A stretch of 64,000 nt of DNA from Madurella fahalii (lineage: Eukaryota; Ascomycota; Sordariomycetes; Sordariales). A program made the translations under genes and the position numbers. The stretch spans positions 1,736,001-1,800,000 of the forward strand of contig CM056878.1 of assembly GCA_029876055.1 (NCBI GenBank). The letters are read 5' to 3'. A model generated the notes under the pieces. That model was given only the letters and a program-made list of their open reading frames with translations. It did no database searches and had not been told where the DNA came from. Positions 45,335 to 57,245 of the stretch are shown here, piece after piece (the stretch's first letter is position 1; each line of letters opens with the position of its first letter).

Positions 45335-47753
45335 CGGGGCATGGCTGTTTCTCCCAACGCGGCCTGCATGTGGCTTCGAGCCGGAGCCAATGTGGGGAGC
45401 CAACGTGTGCTCCTGATTGCTTCCAGCCGAGGCGCGAGCGACACCATTGCCGAGATGAAATGCAATTGACTTAGAGGAAGATAGGCCGGCGGTTTCATCG
45501 GGGCGGTGCGTACTGCCCATCACCAACTGCGAGGGGATTCTCATCCGAGTGCCGGATGCAGCTGGCGTAGCTGTGAAATCACTGCAGAGTTAGAGCGCGT
45601 CGCCCCGAATAACGCTTTCCAGCCACTCAATCAGGACCGTGATAGAGAGAATGGACAAAACTCGGAGCCGCGACGGAGGGCCGGTGCCACATCGGGCGGC
45701 GACGGATTTCCTCGGAAGGGCAATCCCCGCATCGCGAGAGAAGGTCTCATCAACGAAGTCAAGGAACGCGTGCATGTCGTTGTGGGGAGGGAATCTCTTC
45801 GGGCCAGCGGGGTCCACTCTTCCCATCGGTGGATTCGGCCCTCGACTATCGCTCCACCATCCGAAGCTAGTGAGTTACGATCTTGGGGTTTGTCGGCATT
45901 GACATCGTTGCAGAGCTTCACAAAGTGGGGGAATCAGACTGGATGATGGGGCAACCGTCCACGGCTCCCCTTGCGGGGTTCAGAATGCGCCCCTGCGTGG
46001 TCCGGGGGTGGCAACAAGAACGGCCTCGATCATTTCCTCAAGGTTGAACCCTATTGCTGCGCGCAACGCACGAATACTGCGCAATTGAAACATTCGACAA
46101 TTCCACAGAATGCTGCGTAAAGCAGTCCATAGGGGGGGGTCAGGTGGACTCCAGCCAAGATATGCAGCCATACACCAATCGGGTCGTCCTTCTCGAGAAG
46201 CGTGATTACTCTTTTCGGGACACATCTAGCTGAGTGAGCCGAACGCCGGAGACGACAGCTTCGGGGTCATTTCATCCTGCGGGAATATTCGGGCATTCAA
46301 TTGCTCGTCGGGAGCCCTGGAGCCTAATACACGAACTACAGAAGACCGGTGCAGGTACTGAGAGTGAAGTGTGGCAGTTAATCTGCGGGGCCTTGTGGTC
46401 ACTGCCCTGAATGGAGCGGGGTGATCCAGTCGTATTCTCTCTCTTTCCGAGAAATCAAGCGGGTGCTGGCGGGCGACTGGCGGGCGAGGGGCTGCGCGGT
46501 TATTATCACTCGACTTCATCTTCGCATCTGCCCAAGGGGTGGCTTATCAGGACCATATGACTAGGGCTGACTTCCTAGTTGGGGCGGGGGGGTTGGCTGG
46601 GTGAATAGAGAGGCTGTATTGACAAAGTCCGAGGCGACAGCCTACTCTCCAGATGTAGCATGCAGCGACTGCTCGTCAGCAGACAAGATTAGAAATGCAT
46701 AGAAAGCAGGCTCCCGAAACGCACGCCTTCCGGTGGGAGGATTTGCTTCGTCATCGCGATGGGGGAGGTACATTCCAGAGAACCGGAAGGTGGGTTGCGA
46801 TGCGACATGGATCCGGCCTCGCACTGTACCCGTATCCTATGCTGCTCCACATCGTCATCTGGGGTTTTTGAACGAGCCCTGCTCCTTGATTCATATTTAT
46901 GCTTGTGTTTTCTTGTTTTCTTCGTTTTGACCAAACCCTAATGATTTTTGTGGGAGAGATTCTGTGGTTTGTGGACGCTCTCATACAGCACAACATACAC
47001 TAGAATTTTTGCAAACACATCCATCGCCCAGCACATTGAGAAGCGGCGAAGAAACCCAACAAAGAAGAAACAAGAACTTCTGCCGTGGAAGCCATGGATT
47101 TTTTTTTGTAGCCAGTCAATGTGCCAGGCCAGCGGCACGGTGCAGTGACTGGCTGGTCGGTGCGCCAGTCAAGTTTTCTGTTTCCAGAGCGTGCATACCG
47201 TGGCCCTTGCACAAAGCCAGTGGCCGGCGCTTGTCCCCTTTTGATCTCTGCAGGCATGCATGATCCTTGTCCGCGTCGGCCACCGCGAGCTGGCCCCAGC
47301 CGTCACTGCCCGTCAGCGATACCGAGTGCATCCTGTCCAGCGGGAGGTACCGCAGAGGTACATCGCGCCTGGCCTGCTGACTGTCGGTATCGCAGGTATT
47401 GCGCATGCCCAGTCCCGGTACCTTACCGGTTCTTGATTGTGCTCTGCCCCCAGGCGCACTCTGGTTTATTAGCATGCCCTGGACCGGCGATTCCTTGTCC
47501 TCCCTCCTTTTTGCTTCTTCAAAGCAACAACAACACGACAATCCAAACACTTGACTTTACCAAGAGAGAGTCATCTCTTGTCACAGAAGATCATCGCAGC
47601 AGCTCTGCCATTTTTGCCCATTGCGCTTTTGTCCGATCAAGCCTCGTCTTCGTCCCGGCCAAAAGTGGTGTGTATACAAGCTGCGCATTGCTTCAGACTG
47701 AGTGAGTGTGACTCAATTCCTCCCGCCCAACATTGGACCGACAACAACCCACG
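45335..47753. other. Intergenic: TOP3 3' UTR to STB3-like promoter
   Basis: 2.4 kb with only short unsupported frames. The last few hundred bases, pyrimidine-rich, probably form a long 5' leader for the STB3-like gene. Confidence 0.45.
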
Positions 47754-48980
47754 ATGGCTCTCGCGCACGGCAGCAGCCAACGCCAGACAACGCGCCGCAC
47801 CGTGTCCAGCTCGGGAAGGAGTGCTAACGCACGGGTGCGCCGCATCGCAGACACGTCTCGAAGCAAATCAACACCCAGAAGTGTCAACATGGCAACCATG
47901 GCATCTGCTGTTCGCGATATCGCGATGACCTCCGGCCGAGACAACTTGACTGCTGTAGCGGCCCGGAGTGTCCCTGTGACGAACCATCCGACCACCCTCC
48001 CGACCCCTCCGAACTCCATATCGCCCTCGCTGCCTCCCCACGGGCTGAAAGCCCAGCTGCAGAGGGCACGCCTCGAGCCCATCGACTCGGATCTCGATCT
48101 ACACGACGACCGGGAGGAACCTCAGGCAGGACTCGGGTCGCCTCCCCACGACTCGTCCGGGGCCATCACGCCGGCCATGCTGGCCAAGTTCCACCTGCCC
48201 GAGATCCTGCTGAACCACGGCCCGTTGCCGATCCGTCATTTGATGGGCTACCTCACCACGTCAGTCCCGGGCTTCGCGGGAATCCCCCCGGCGAAGGCGC
48301 GGAGACTGGTTGTGGGGGCTCTGGAGGGAAGAGGGAGTGGCGGTGAGGGTGGCGGTCTGGACGGTGACGTGGAATTTATGAAGGTGGGCTGGGGCCGCTG
48401 GGATGCGAAGCGCCGGGGCCAGCCGGCTCGAGACCCGCTCTCGCGCCGCACATCGCCTAGCGCCGGCGCCCACCCCACGAGCATCCCGATCATCAAGGCC
48501 GCCGGGTGGAACACGGACCGGTCACGACTCGCAGCAACGCTCGGGTCGAGCCTCGGGGGCGGCTCCTCGGCGGCCTTCTCCCACGACGACCGCTTTATGG
48601 ACATGATGGACCACGAAGCCGACAAGATGTCATTGGACGGCTCCGGGTCTGCATCGTGCTCCGAAGCTCCCGACGACGATATGAGAATGCGCACCGACGA
48701 CCCCGAAGACGCGACCGACGACGAGGACTGGGCGGCCGTCGGGGCGGCGGCGCTCCGCGCGTCGTCGTACCAGGCCCGGAACAACCAACAAACCTCCCCT
48801 TTCAACACTGTATATAACTCGGGCGGCGGCGGCGGCGGCATACGCTCCTTCTCGGCAGGGATGGCGCGGCCGCCGCAGTTCCGCAACATTGACTTTTCAG
48901 CATCGGCGTTGGGGGCTGTTACCTCTGACGCACAGGAGCGCGAGGCTGTGGAGGCTCTTCTTCGACTTGGATCTATGTAA
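47754..48980 (+). CDS. STB3: Stb3-type Sin3-binding regulator
   Basis: ATG at 47754 (MALAHGSSQRQ); an upstream in-frame TTG is not a start. Uninterrupted frame of 408 residues. The conserved block at about residues 137-205 reads 'ITPAMLAKFHLPEILLNHG', 'LPIRHLMGYLTTSVPGFAG' and 'IPPAKARRLVVGALEG', which is the putative Sin3-binding (STB3) domain. It is followed by 'VGWGRWDAKRRG'. The rest is Ser/Pro-rich and disordered, with acidic stretches ('DDPEDATDDEDW') and a Gly run. In yeast Stb3 binds the ribosomal-RNA-processing element and recruits Sin3/Rpd3 to repress ribosome-biogenesis genes when nutrients fall. The same role here is inferred from family. Confidence 0.92.
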   Translation: MALAHGSSQRQTTRRTVSSSGRSANARVRRIADTSRSKSTPRSVNMATMASAVRDIAMTSGRDNLTAVAARSVPVTNHPTTLPTPPNSISPSLPPHGLKAQLQRARLEPIDSDLDLHDDREEPQAGLGSPPHDSSGAITPAMLAKFHLPEILLNHGPLPIRHLMGYLTTSVPGFAGIPPAKARRLVVGALEGRGSGGEGGGLDGDVEFMKVGWGRWDAKRRGQPARDPLSRRTSPSAGAHPTSIPIIKAAGWNTDRSRLAATLGSSLGGGSSAAFSHDDRFMDMMDHEADKMSLDGSGSASCSEAPDDDMRMRTDDPEDATDDEDWAAVGAAALRASSYQARNNQQTSPFNTVYNSGGGGGGIRSFSAGMARPPQFRNIDFSASALGAVTSDAQEREAVEALLRLGSM

Positions 48981-50662
48981 TACCACCATTTTATGCATGG
49001 CTCGGCGTTTTCAACAGGGGGCGGGGCATCATCGTCATCATCGTCATCATCATCGGCAACAAACAAACCATCGCCGGGCGTGGGGATATTTTGGGTTATG
49101 GAATTCTGGGTTCTGGGGGCTGGCTTAGGGGATCCTCCTTATCTTTATTTTTTTTTTTCTTTTCCCGGTCGGATCTGGTTTGGCCGATTGACAGATCAGG
49201 CCTTTGGTACTTTTTAGATGGGAACGGGATGGGCGACACGGGAGGGGCTTTTCCGGGAGATGGCGTTCTCTTGATCAACTGTCATTGGGAGGCAGGCATG
49301 CCTTCTTGATTACGCTCTCGACTCGACGGCCTGGACACACGAGTACGTCTCTTACCCGATCATGAGGAGTCTTTATACCTTTCCCGCTTTTACACGCGCA
49401 TCGCATTACCGTCTCGTCGAGGCATCCTGTCTCATCATCGAAATATTTGATTCGCCGGAGGACTATGATCAACAAAATTCCCTTTTACTGCGGGCCGGAC
49501 ACCGATCGGCGAGATCGCCGTCTCCACCTCGATGCTTGGCCGCTGCCTTCCCGTCAATGCGCCGTTTTACATCCCTGACACACAACCACTCACGACCGGC
49601 GTCTTATTCATTTTTTAACATATATACATATACCATTGTTGTAATGATGGGATAGAGGACCTTGATGCCTTGGATTCATTCATTCTCTCTTCTTGATTTG
49701 AAAGTAATCCTCGCGCACTCGGTCCGGCTGGGATGGTTAGGAGCACATCGGAACACCTCTCTTCTCTTGACAGCCACTTTTTCATGGTTTCTGTGTTCGC
49801 TTTTTCTTTTTCTTTTTTTTTCCTTGTTCATGAACGAGTTCCGAGTCGAGCCTTGTTAACTTGTTGTATATACCCCCTCTTTGTTTTCCCTTTTCAAACC
49901 CTTTTTCAATTTTGGCGAATTTTTGAGGTTCTTCTTGTTGTATGCGTGCTAGTTGGGGTCAGGGTTACCTTACGATGGCTTGCTTTTTCTATGTCTTTTT
50001 TCCCAATTATGACGGAAATGGTTGGGAACAGGCTTGGGTTCTGGGGATATTCATCATCATGGCCGTCGGCATCATATGGGCACAAACAGATTGACGGTCT
50101 GGACTGGCTGACTAGCTGGTCCATGGACTGTCATCACTACTGGGAGGAGAGTCGACCGAAACACTGCAGCCTTTGCCAATGGCATGGCATTCCCTGTGCT
50201 GTTGCGCTATTCCCTGTGACTCACTGGGGAAAGAGGTTGAGGCAGTAGAAGTAGGAGAGAATAAATACCAAAAAAAAAAAAAAAAAAAAAAATATCTTGG
50301 GCGTCTGTCGTATTGACGGCCTAGACCTAGTTTTCATTGAGAGGAGAGAGTCTCTTCGGACCGTAAAACCGTCTCGCCGGGCTGCAACCTCCCCGCTTAC
50401 ACATGCTAACAGTGCTATGAAAGTTTTATCTAAGTACATTCTACTAATGGAAAGTCTCTTTTGACGTCTGTCGCCATGTCGCTTAATCCTGGACTGAGCC
50501 CCGATCCATGATAGGTCAAGCGATATGAGCGGTAACGATGCGGATCGACTCGTGGTCAAGGTTACACGTAAGTGCCGGAGGTATATGCCGAACTTGTCAA
50601 ATACCAACATTACAGACCGATCTATCTGCCCCCCTCCCCTAAACCCTCGCCTAAAGAGACGG

Positions 50663-50694
<32 letters not shown>

Positions 50695-50859
50695 TAGGTA
50701 AGTAGGTAGGTAGTTCAACGTTAAAACTTCACCCTAGCACAGGCCCAGTTTCAGACCCGGCCTCATATGATACGTTCCGAACTAAGGTAAGGGGACCAAA
50801 CCGCCCCTTTCCCCGCGCCCCCCCCGGGGGCCCCCACAAAAAAGACTCCTCTTCTTTAC
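48981..50859. other. Convergent 3' region, repeat-rich
   Basis: 1.9 kb between converging STB3-like and SET genes. It contains T-rich and A-rich homopolymers (A run near 50270-50292), a GGCA repeat and short C/G runs near 50818-50832. No gene is supported. Confidence 0.5.
50661..50712. repeat. GGCA/GGTA tetranucleotide repeat
   Basis: Tandem GGCA units grading into GGTA/AGTA units. Confidence 0.92.
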
Positions 50860-52566
50860 TTAAGAGTCGCACAATTTCAAGCCCTTCTTCAGCTTGGCGG
50901 CCTCGTCCCTACACCGCTGGCACATGCACCAGCCGCCCAGGCTCCCCCGCGCCCACTCCCGCCGCTGCTGCACGGGCAGGTCCACGTCGCAGTAGTGGTT
51001 GAGGATCTCCTCGCCGGCCCTGATCCCGCCCAGCCGGTCGCCCAGCACCCTCTTCTCGCGCGCCCACAGCACCATGCGGCCGCCCCACTCCCAGGTGACG
51101 TTGGGGTCGCAGTCGTGGTTGGCGAGGCACCACAAGGGGTGGACGGCAGCGACGTCCGGGCGGCCGTCGCGCGGGTTCTTCCGGGCCGAGGCGGTGCCGC
51201 GGAACTTGCTGTAGGCCGTGTTGAAGACCCACAGGTCGTGCTGCTCGAGGGTCGCGTAGATGTCGACGTCCATCTTCTCGAGTATGTGCAGCGGTATCTC
51301 GACGTTGTACTTGAAGTTGAAGGGGAGGGTCCACTCGGGCGGCGGCTCGGCCATGACGGAGCAGTCGATGTCGTTGAGGTGGGTGGGCACGAAGTCGCCC
51401 CAGATGTACATGATCTCTTTGACTTGGAGGGGGTGGATGTCCTGGTGCGACGACATGGCGAGGAGGCGGGCGAGAAGGAGGAGGTAGAGCGACTGGTCGG
51501 CGTCGCGGGCGTCGGGGTCCTTGGCGATGGAGTCGACGTCCTTGTCGCAGACGGCGGGGTGGTACTGCTCTTGGGCTTTGGAGAAGCAAAAGTCGTCGCA
51601 GAATATTGTGTCGTAGCAGTCGGGGCAGCTCACCGCTTTCGAGTCGCGCTGCAGAGGCGGCAGCTCGGTGCCGCAGGCGTCGCACGTCGACTCCTTGTGC
51701 CGGTTGTTGGCCGTGAGGAGCGAATACTCCTCCAGGACGGCCTCGCCAGGGGCGATGTCTTCCTTTGCGAACACGCCCAACTGGCTGCAGGTGGGGATGA
51801 TCTCGTAGCCATCCGTGCTGCTCTCGCCCTCGAGCAGGACAGGGAGCTTTGAGACTCTGACCTCGCACTTGGGCGCCATCGTGGAGAGCTGCTTGTTCAG
51901 GAACGAGAGCGACTCCTCGGAGAAACGGTCTGGCTCGTACGTGTTCCAGGGGTACACTTCCCTGCGCACGACGCCGCCGTCGGGAAGGCCGCTTACCTCG
52001 ACAGGCTCGTTGGGCTGCATCCGCAGTCTCCGCCTGGCAACTTGCTCAATGTAGCCCTTGATCTCGCGGAGTTCTCTGTTGTGGGGCACCATGTCGAGGC
52101 CCCTTTCGCAGAATCTCAGTGCGCTCTGGAGGCAGCCACAGAGTAGGAGGCTGAGCGAGAGGATCTGGAAGCAGCGGACCGAAGCGACGTTGGCCAGTAG
52201 GTGGTAGTTCTCGTCGCTATAGAGCCCCCCGCCATTTACCAGCCCGGGGAGGTCCAAGATTAGGTTGCCATGCTGGAGCACATCGGGACAGGGCGTGGTG
52301 GAGTAGCCCTTGAGAGCCTCCAGGGCCCGGTCGTGGTACTCGAAACTCTCCTCGCGGGCCTCATCCGCCAGGAGAAGGGCACGGTAGGCGTCGCCGGCGG
52401 CAAGGTCTGGGTATGCGAGGTTGGAGTAGACGACGGCGCGCTCCAAGTAGATGATCAGGTCGTAAGGGGAAGCGCCAAGTGCATCTGTCAGCTGCTGCCG
52501 GCGCTCGAGAAGAGGGCCCCGGCTGGCTTCTCTGTCGTCCACCACGGATGGCGAGGAGCTTTCCAT
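50860..52566 (-). CDS. SMYD-like SET-domain protein with TPR-type N-terminus
   Basis: ATG at 52566 (MESSSPSVVDD); the frame upstream opens only at a TTG. No introns; 568 residues. Residues ~1-190 are helical and TPR-like ('YDLIIYLERAVVYSNLAYPD', 'ALRFCERGLDMVPHN'). The SET N-part begins 'GVFAKEDIAPGEAVLEEYSL'. A MYND-like zinc insert has 'CDACG', 'VSCPDC', 'FCDDFCF' and 'HPAVC'. SET-C motifs are 'LANHDCDPNVTW' (NHxCxPN) and 'GEEILNHYCD', followed by a post-SET 'CMCQRC'. This is the SMYD arrangement. Such proteins are lysine methyltransferases on histone or non-histone targets, but the target here is unknown. Key SET residues look intact. Confidence 0.93.
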   Translation of the reverse strand: MESSSPSVVDDREASRGPLLERRQQLTDALGASPYDLIIYLERAVVYSNLAYPDLAAGDAYRALLLADEAREESFEYHDRALEALKGYSTTPCPDVLQHGNLILDLPGLVNGGGLYSDENYHLLANVASVRCFQILSLSLLLCGCLQSALRFCERGLDMVPHNRELREIKGYIEQVARRRLRMQPNEPVEVSGLPDGGVVRREVYPWNTYEPDRFSEESLSFLNKQLSTMAPKCEVRVSKLPVLLEGESSTDGYEIIPTCSQLGVFAKEDIAPGEAVLEEYSLLTANNRHKESTCDACGTELPPLQRDSKAVSCPDCYDTIFCDDFCFSKAQEQYHPAVCDKDVDSIAKDPDARDADQSLYLLLLARLLAMSSHQDIHPLQVKEIMYIWGDFVPTHLNDIDCSVMAEPPPEWTLPFNFKYNVEIPLHILEKMDVDIYATLEQHDLWVFNTAYSKFRGTASARKNPRDGRPDVAAVHPLWCLANHDCDPNVTWEWGGRMVLWAREKRVLGDRLGGIRAGEEILNHYCDVDLPVQQRREWARGSLGGWCMCQRCRDEAAKLKKGLKLCDS

Positions 52567-54326
52567 GGCAAGGAGGAAGTTCGGAGAGTAAACTTGAGAG
52601 ACAAGGGAAAGTGGGACGATGCCGCTCACGCCACGGGCTGGTTCCAAAAGGTCCAGACCAGAGAGCCAAGAAATATGAGAGTGTGGCGGGTGGTGGGCAA
52701 GGTATCCTGGGTACGTAGGTAGGTATATACCTAGGCAAGTGTGATGACCCCCCGTGGTGTAATTTTTTTTTTTTTTTTTTTTTTCCTCTTAACCCCCCTT
52801 CTCCTCTTTCTCTCTCCGTTTTGTTTTCTCTCTTCGGACAGAGGGGCTACTCCATTGAGACGGAAAAGATCAAAAACACATCTAGGCGTAACGGCTGCTG
52901 CAATCTTGGCTCGCCCTGCGGCACAACAAGCGAGCATACCCAGGTCACTAAAGTACTTACCCTAATGCCAGTCCCAGAGTGCGAGGTCGAAAAGCCACCT
53001 CGCCAAGACTGGGAAGGACGCGCAAGTTAGTGTGCTGGTACCCATTGCGTAGCAAGCCGGGGGAAGGGGCGCAGAAGCCACCGAAGGCCGTGAGACCCTG
53101 TTAGACCCTGTTTTTTTGCACATTGTGGTCCCTGGAGCCGGCAGGTGATTCGGGAGACGCACGGGGGGAGGGGATGCCATCGGCCGTTGTTCCAAATAGT
53201 CCCGGCTCCTGCAGCTTCTTGGGTTTGGACTGCAGAGCCGGAGCAACCAAGGCGAACAGGGCAGAGGTCACCTCAAGCCCAGGTAGGCGTAAAAAGTCCG
53301 GCCGCGAGACGATGCTCCCCAGTGTCGTCATCACGCCGCAGCACCTGCTGCTGCAACCCCCGGAACCGCTACTGGTGCGTCCCCGCAGGGAGCAACTTGT
53401 CCGCGGCGCGCCATGGCCAAATCCTGGATTTCGGACGGTGGAGCACGCTGATATGTACACGTACAATAACGGCCCTAGCCGCCCGCCGACGCCGACATCA
53501 CGATGCCGGCACTTGCCAAATGGTTCGACCAGCACAGCCGGAAGGGGACGCCACATGACTTGATGGTGCTTATTATCCACGCAGGTGTCGAGTAAAAATG
53601 TGGTAATTCTTTGCGCAGAATGCATGCCTTGGCCCAGTCCCCATCGTGGCTTCGCCTGGCAGAGGTTGAGATGTCGCGGATCCCCTGTGCCCCACAGTGG
53701 CCTTGTGCGAGGCGACTTGCGCTAAAACAGGGTTCACACCCACCAAATCAGCGAATTCCGGGCGGTCTCAGATTCAGGGTCCTGCTGCAAAACGATGGCT
53801 TGCATGCGACGCCAGCGGTCCATTGGCCCCCCAACATCTCGAAACGAGGGCACTACGTCATACCTTGGCGGGTCATTTGACCCTGGCCAAGTTCATCGCG
53901 ACTTGGCTTCCTGACGGATGAATGCCCTCTTGTTGCGGGTGACAGGGCATGGCTCGGTTCGGCTCGGCCATCCTCTTCGTCCCACCGCCCACAACATGCC
54001 GCTTTCCCGGTATCGGTTTGGGGTCCGGCTCTGGCTGACAACGTCAAGCCCGTGGGGAACACGTCTGCGCACCCCAGACCTCCAAAACGGAACGGACAGG
54101 CGGATTGGGTCACTAGTCTATTGGTCGCCTTCTATGATCGATCTACGGGACGATGGTCGAGAACCTGAACATCCGGACTGCTGCGTGCCAATCCTATCCT
54201 ACGCCCCCTGGTCCCCAGGCTCGGCACGTACCACACCACCAACTGCTGGCTCCACAAATTTCTAACCTCAAGTCGACGTCTTCGAGAGGACGTGGACTTC
54301 ATGGCCTTCTCACAACGGCACCTTCC
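52567..54326. other. Intergenic stretch
   Basis: SET-gene promoter at the low end (with a T run near 52764-52784), then unsupported short frames to the phosphatase stop codon. Confidence 0.45.
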
Positions 54327-55435
54327 CTATTCCGCCGCTGCGCCCAGGTCGCTCAGCTTGTCCACGTAGAAGGCCGGGATAGCGACCGCATCGGGTGCCT
54401 CCCAGTCGGATTGCTTGCTGACGCCCGTCAGGACGGCAAGCGTCCCTCCGAGCCTCCCCTCTATTCCGAACTTGACATCCGTGTTGAGGCGGTCTCCCAC
54501 CATACACGTGCGCTCGCGATCCAGCTGGAACTTGCCCTCGATGGCGTCCATCATGGCCTGGCTCGGCTTCCCAAGTGCCAGGGGCTCCTGGCCCGTCATG
54601 TACACGAGGGGTCTGCTCATGGATCCCGCCCCCGGGAAGAAGCTGTGGCTCATGGGGAAGGTCGAATCCACGTTGGTCGCCAAGAAAACCGCACCCCGTC
54701 TCAGGTACTGGAGCGCGTGTGACAGCTTCAGGTAGTTGATGTGGAAGTCGAGGCCGACAAGCACGCAGCCTACTTCTGGGTCGAGCAGAGATCCATCGGC
54801 GATTCCCTTGGTGTCCTCGGGCGTCAAGTCCCTTCTGAAAGCCGGGTCGGTGCCGCCGATAAAGGGTATGTTTTCACTCCTCAGCTCGTTCTCGATGCCC
54901 GCCTCCCCAATGACAAACACCTTGTTCTTGGGTGGCGCCAACTTGAGGATCCTCGAGATGTAGATGGCAGAGGAGTATGCCGAGCCGAAGATCTCTTCGA
55001 CGTCCGACGGGATCCCCAGGCTTGTGAACTTTTTAAGATACTCCTGCCGAGATTTTGTCGAGTTGTTCGTCACGAAAACCGTCTTCTTGCCTAACAAGGG
55101 TTAAGCTAGGTGGCTCCAACGACAAGGACCGATTAGGAAGCTGATCTAACCTCGGGATCGGAGCAGCTCCAACGTCTCAACGACGCCTTCGAAAACATGA
55201 TCGCCAGACCATATTACCCCTGATAGAAAGAGACACAGTCAACATCCGCCGTGAGAGGGCGGGGTTCGACATGTCATACCATCGCAATCTAGTAGAAAGA
55301 CCTGGTGGCGGTGAGCAATGCTGTGATGACGGTCACTTCGCAGATGAGTCAGGAACAAGAACGCACATCGAAGCGGTCGATAAACTCGTTGATGGCGGGA
55401 ATATCGCCCGTGAGGTACTTGGGTTTCGCTGCCAT
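54327..55435 (-). CDS. PHO13: HAD phosphatase, p-nitrophenylphosphatase / phosphoglycolate phosphatase type
   Basis: Exons are 55435-55367, 55301-55280, 55219-55151 and 55090-54327; introns are 65, 60 and 60 nt; 307 residues. Exon 2 is only 22 nt and carries the nucleophile: 'VFLLDCDG' joins 'VIWSGDHVFEG' (DxDGV motif). HAD motif II is 'FVTNNSTKSR', the C2-cap region follows, and motifs III/IV lie in 'LGKPSQAMMDA' and 'CMVGDRLNTDVKFG'. This is the Pho13/PGP family, cytosolic enzymes that dephosphorylate 2-phosphoglycolate and other metabolic side-products. No changed catalytic residue is seen. Confidence 0.95.
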
Positions 55436-57245
55436 CTTTGGAACGGCAGGTCTTTCTTGGTAGGAACCGGGTCGATCACAATGCAGTTGCAGCGACTGAA
55501 CACGCAATCTCAACGGCTAAAAATCTTGTGTGTGTTTACTGTAAGCGGTGACTTCCTTCGCCGAGTTCGCTGCTGCCCGACCCCTGCGATCCCAAATTAA
55601 AAACGCTGCCATTGATTGGCTGGGCGTCGAAGCTCCTACTCGGATCATCAACAGAAACCACTTCTGCACAGTCAGGACTCGGGGTTAAGCAGCTCTGCCT
55701 CGCTGGCACTCTGTAAACAAGCGGCTGCCATCTCACCACCATGCTAGTAGTGTATTTTGACACGAATCGGGTAAGGGTCCAGCAACAAGTGCATGGCTTG
55801 ATGATGATGCAGCCATCACACTCCATAGCTGTGACCAGAGCCCAGCCGATGACGCAATGGCTTCTGCCCGCGGAGACGTACCCCGCTTCGCATCCCAAAC
55901 GGAGCTGTCGCTCTCCAACATCCCGCCCTGATCTGTCGACCGAAGAAACTATCTGAACGCTGGAGGAATCGTATGATTTCGACATCATCCCGCCCCGCAT
56001 AAGGATGGGGATAATTATGTGCAGGACAAGCGTTGCCTTGCTGTCACCCTACCTAACCCCACATGTCCACTGAACCCCTCCCCCAACCCCCGGCAGCGGC
56101 CCTCTCTTCGTCCTGTCCCAACTGGAAGGTTCTCGACAGACGACGGTCTGTTGCAAAGAGGGTGCAGGGGAAGAATGACGTTCCTCATATTGGCGAGATA
56201 TACGTAAGAGGCGTACCTCGGCCTGTTCGCCATCCTGCACTAGTAGTTGAATACGCGCAGTCTCCAGCGCCAGCGACAACTAGCGTAGGGCATCCGTCGA
56301 CAGGGAGCAGGCGTGTTCTGTCAGCACCCGGGCCTTTATTTGACTTGGACCCCGGGATCGTCATGAACCCGTCACCGGCCATCCAGAGTACAACGCTGCA
56401 GGGGGGACAGTCCTTGATCGACAACAGTAAGATCTTCGAACATTGCCAAAGTGCACAGGGAGCGTGAGAAGACCCAACAACATCCTTTATGTTGAGTGAA
56501 CCACAGCAAATGTTTGGGTTGTAAAACAAAAGTGTTGTAGAAAGCGCTCGAACTCGGCAAGCGCCTGTAACACAGAGCTTCCGGGAGGGTACCCGGGCAA
56601 TAGCTAGGTCTATGGAACCCGTCGCCGCCGGCCCGGAGATGTTCCTTTCCCGATAGGCAATCTGGTCCCGTCGAAACCTCATTGTTACGCCCCGTCATTA
56701 TCGTCATCAAATTCTTCAATCTTCTACTGTACAATCCAAATTTTGCTAGTGGAAGACCGATGCCAATGAAAGACATCCGGACTGGGCAGTGCCATAGCGC
56801 GTTTCCGCCATCCGCTACTTCTTCCCCTCTGTAGCCGGGCCATATTGCCGGCCTATCGATAGCTGACCGCCAAGGCCTTACGCCGCCAAAAAAGATCCCC
56901 AGCAGCTACCCCTCCAAGCCACTTTGACGCCCCTCCAATACCGTTACTGCGGGAGAACCCCTCCATCAGAAGCCAGCCCCTCCACAGAAAGCAGCTACGA
57001 AAATCCCGCTCGAGGCTGGGATAATCGTTTTCGTCTCTCATCTTCTTCATCTACGGTAATACCTTTCTCGGCAACTTGACCGAAAATCTCATCCGGGGTA
57101 GTCCCAGGCCCGCATCGACCTCCTTTGACCGTTGGGTTCGGCGTCCTCCATCGACAACCCCGGGCACACACCCGATATCAACACCATCTTAAGAAAAGAG
57201 GGAAAAAAAAAAAAGAAAACAAAGGAAGGACCAGACATCAGCACC
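55436..57245. other. Divergent region between phosphatase and 6PGL genes
   Basis: 1.8 kb between divergent starts. Short frames only. An A-rich tract lies near 57200-57215 in the 6PGL leader. Confidence 0.45.

Noticed and set aside
50661..50712. CRISPR-like or telomeric repeat
   Set aside because: A simple GGCA/GGTA microsatellite without spacers and unlike the TTAGGG telomere unit.
50995..51852. 285-codon plus-strand frame
   Set aside because: Antisense shadow of the SET gene caused by GC-rich third positions; Val/Gly/Glu-rich with no domain.
50909..51868. 319-codon minus-strand frame
   Set aside because: Alternate frame of the SET gene; Arg/Pro-rich, typical of a shifted GC-rich frame.
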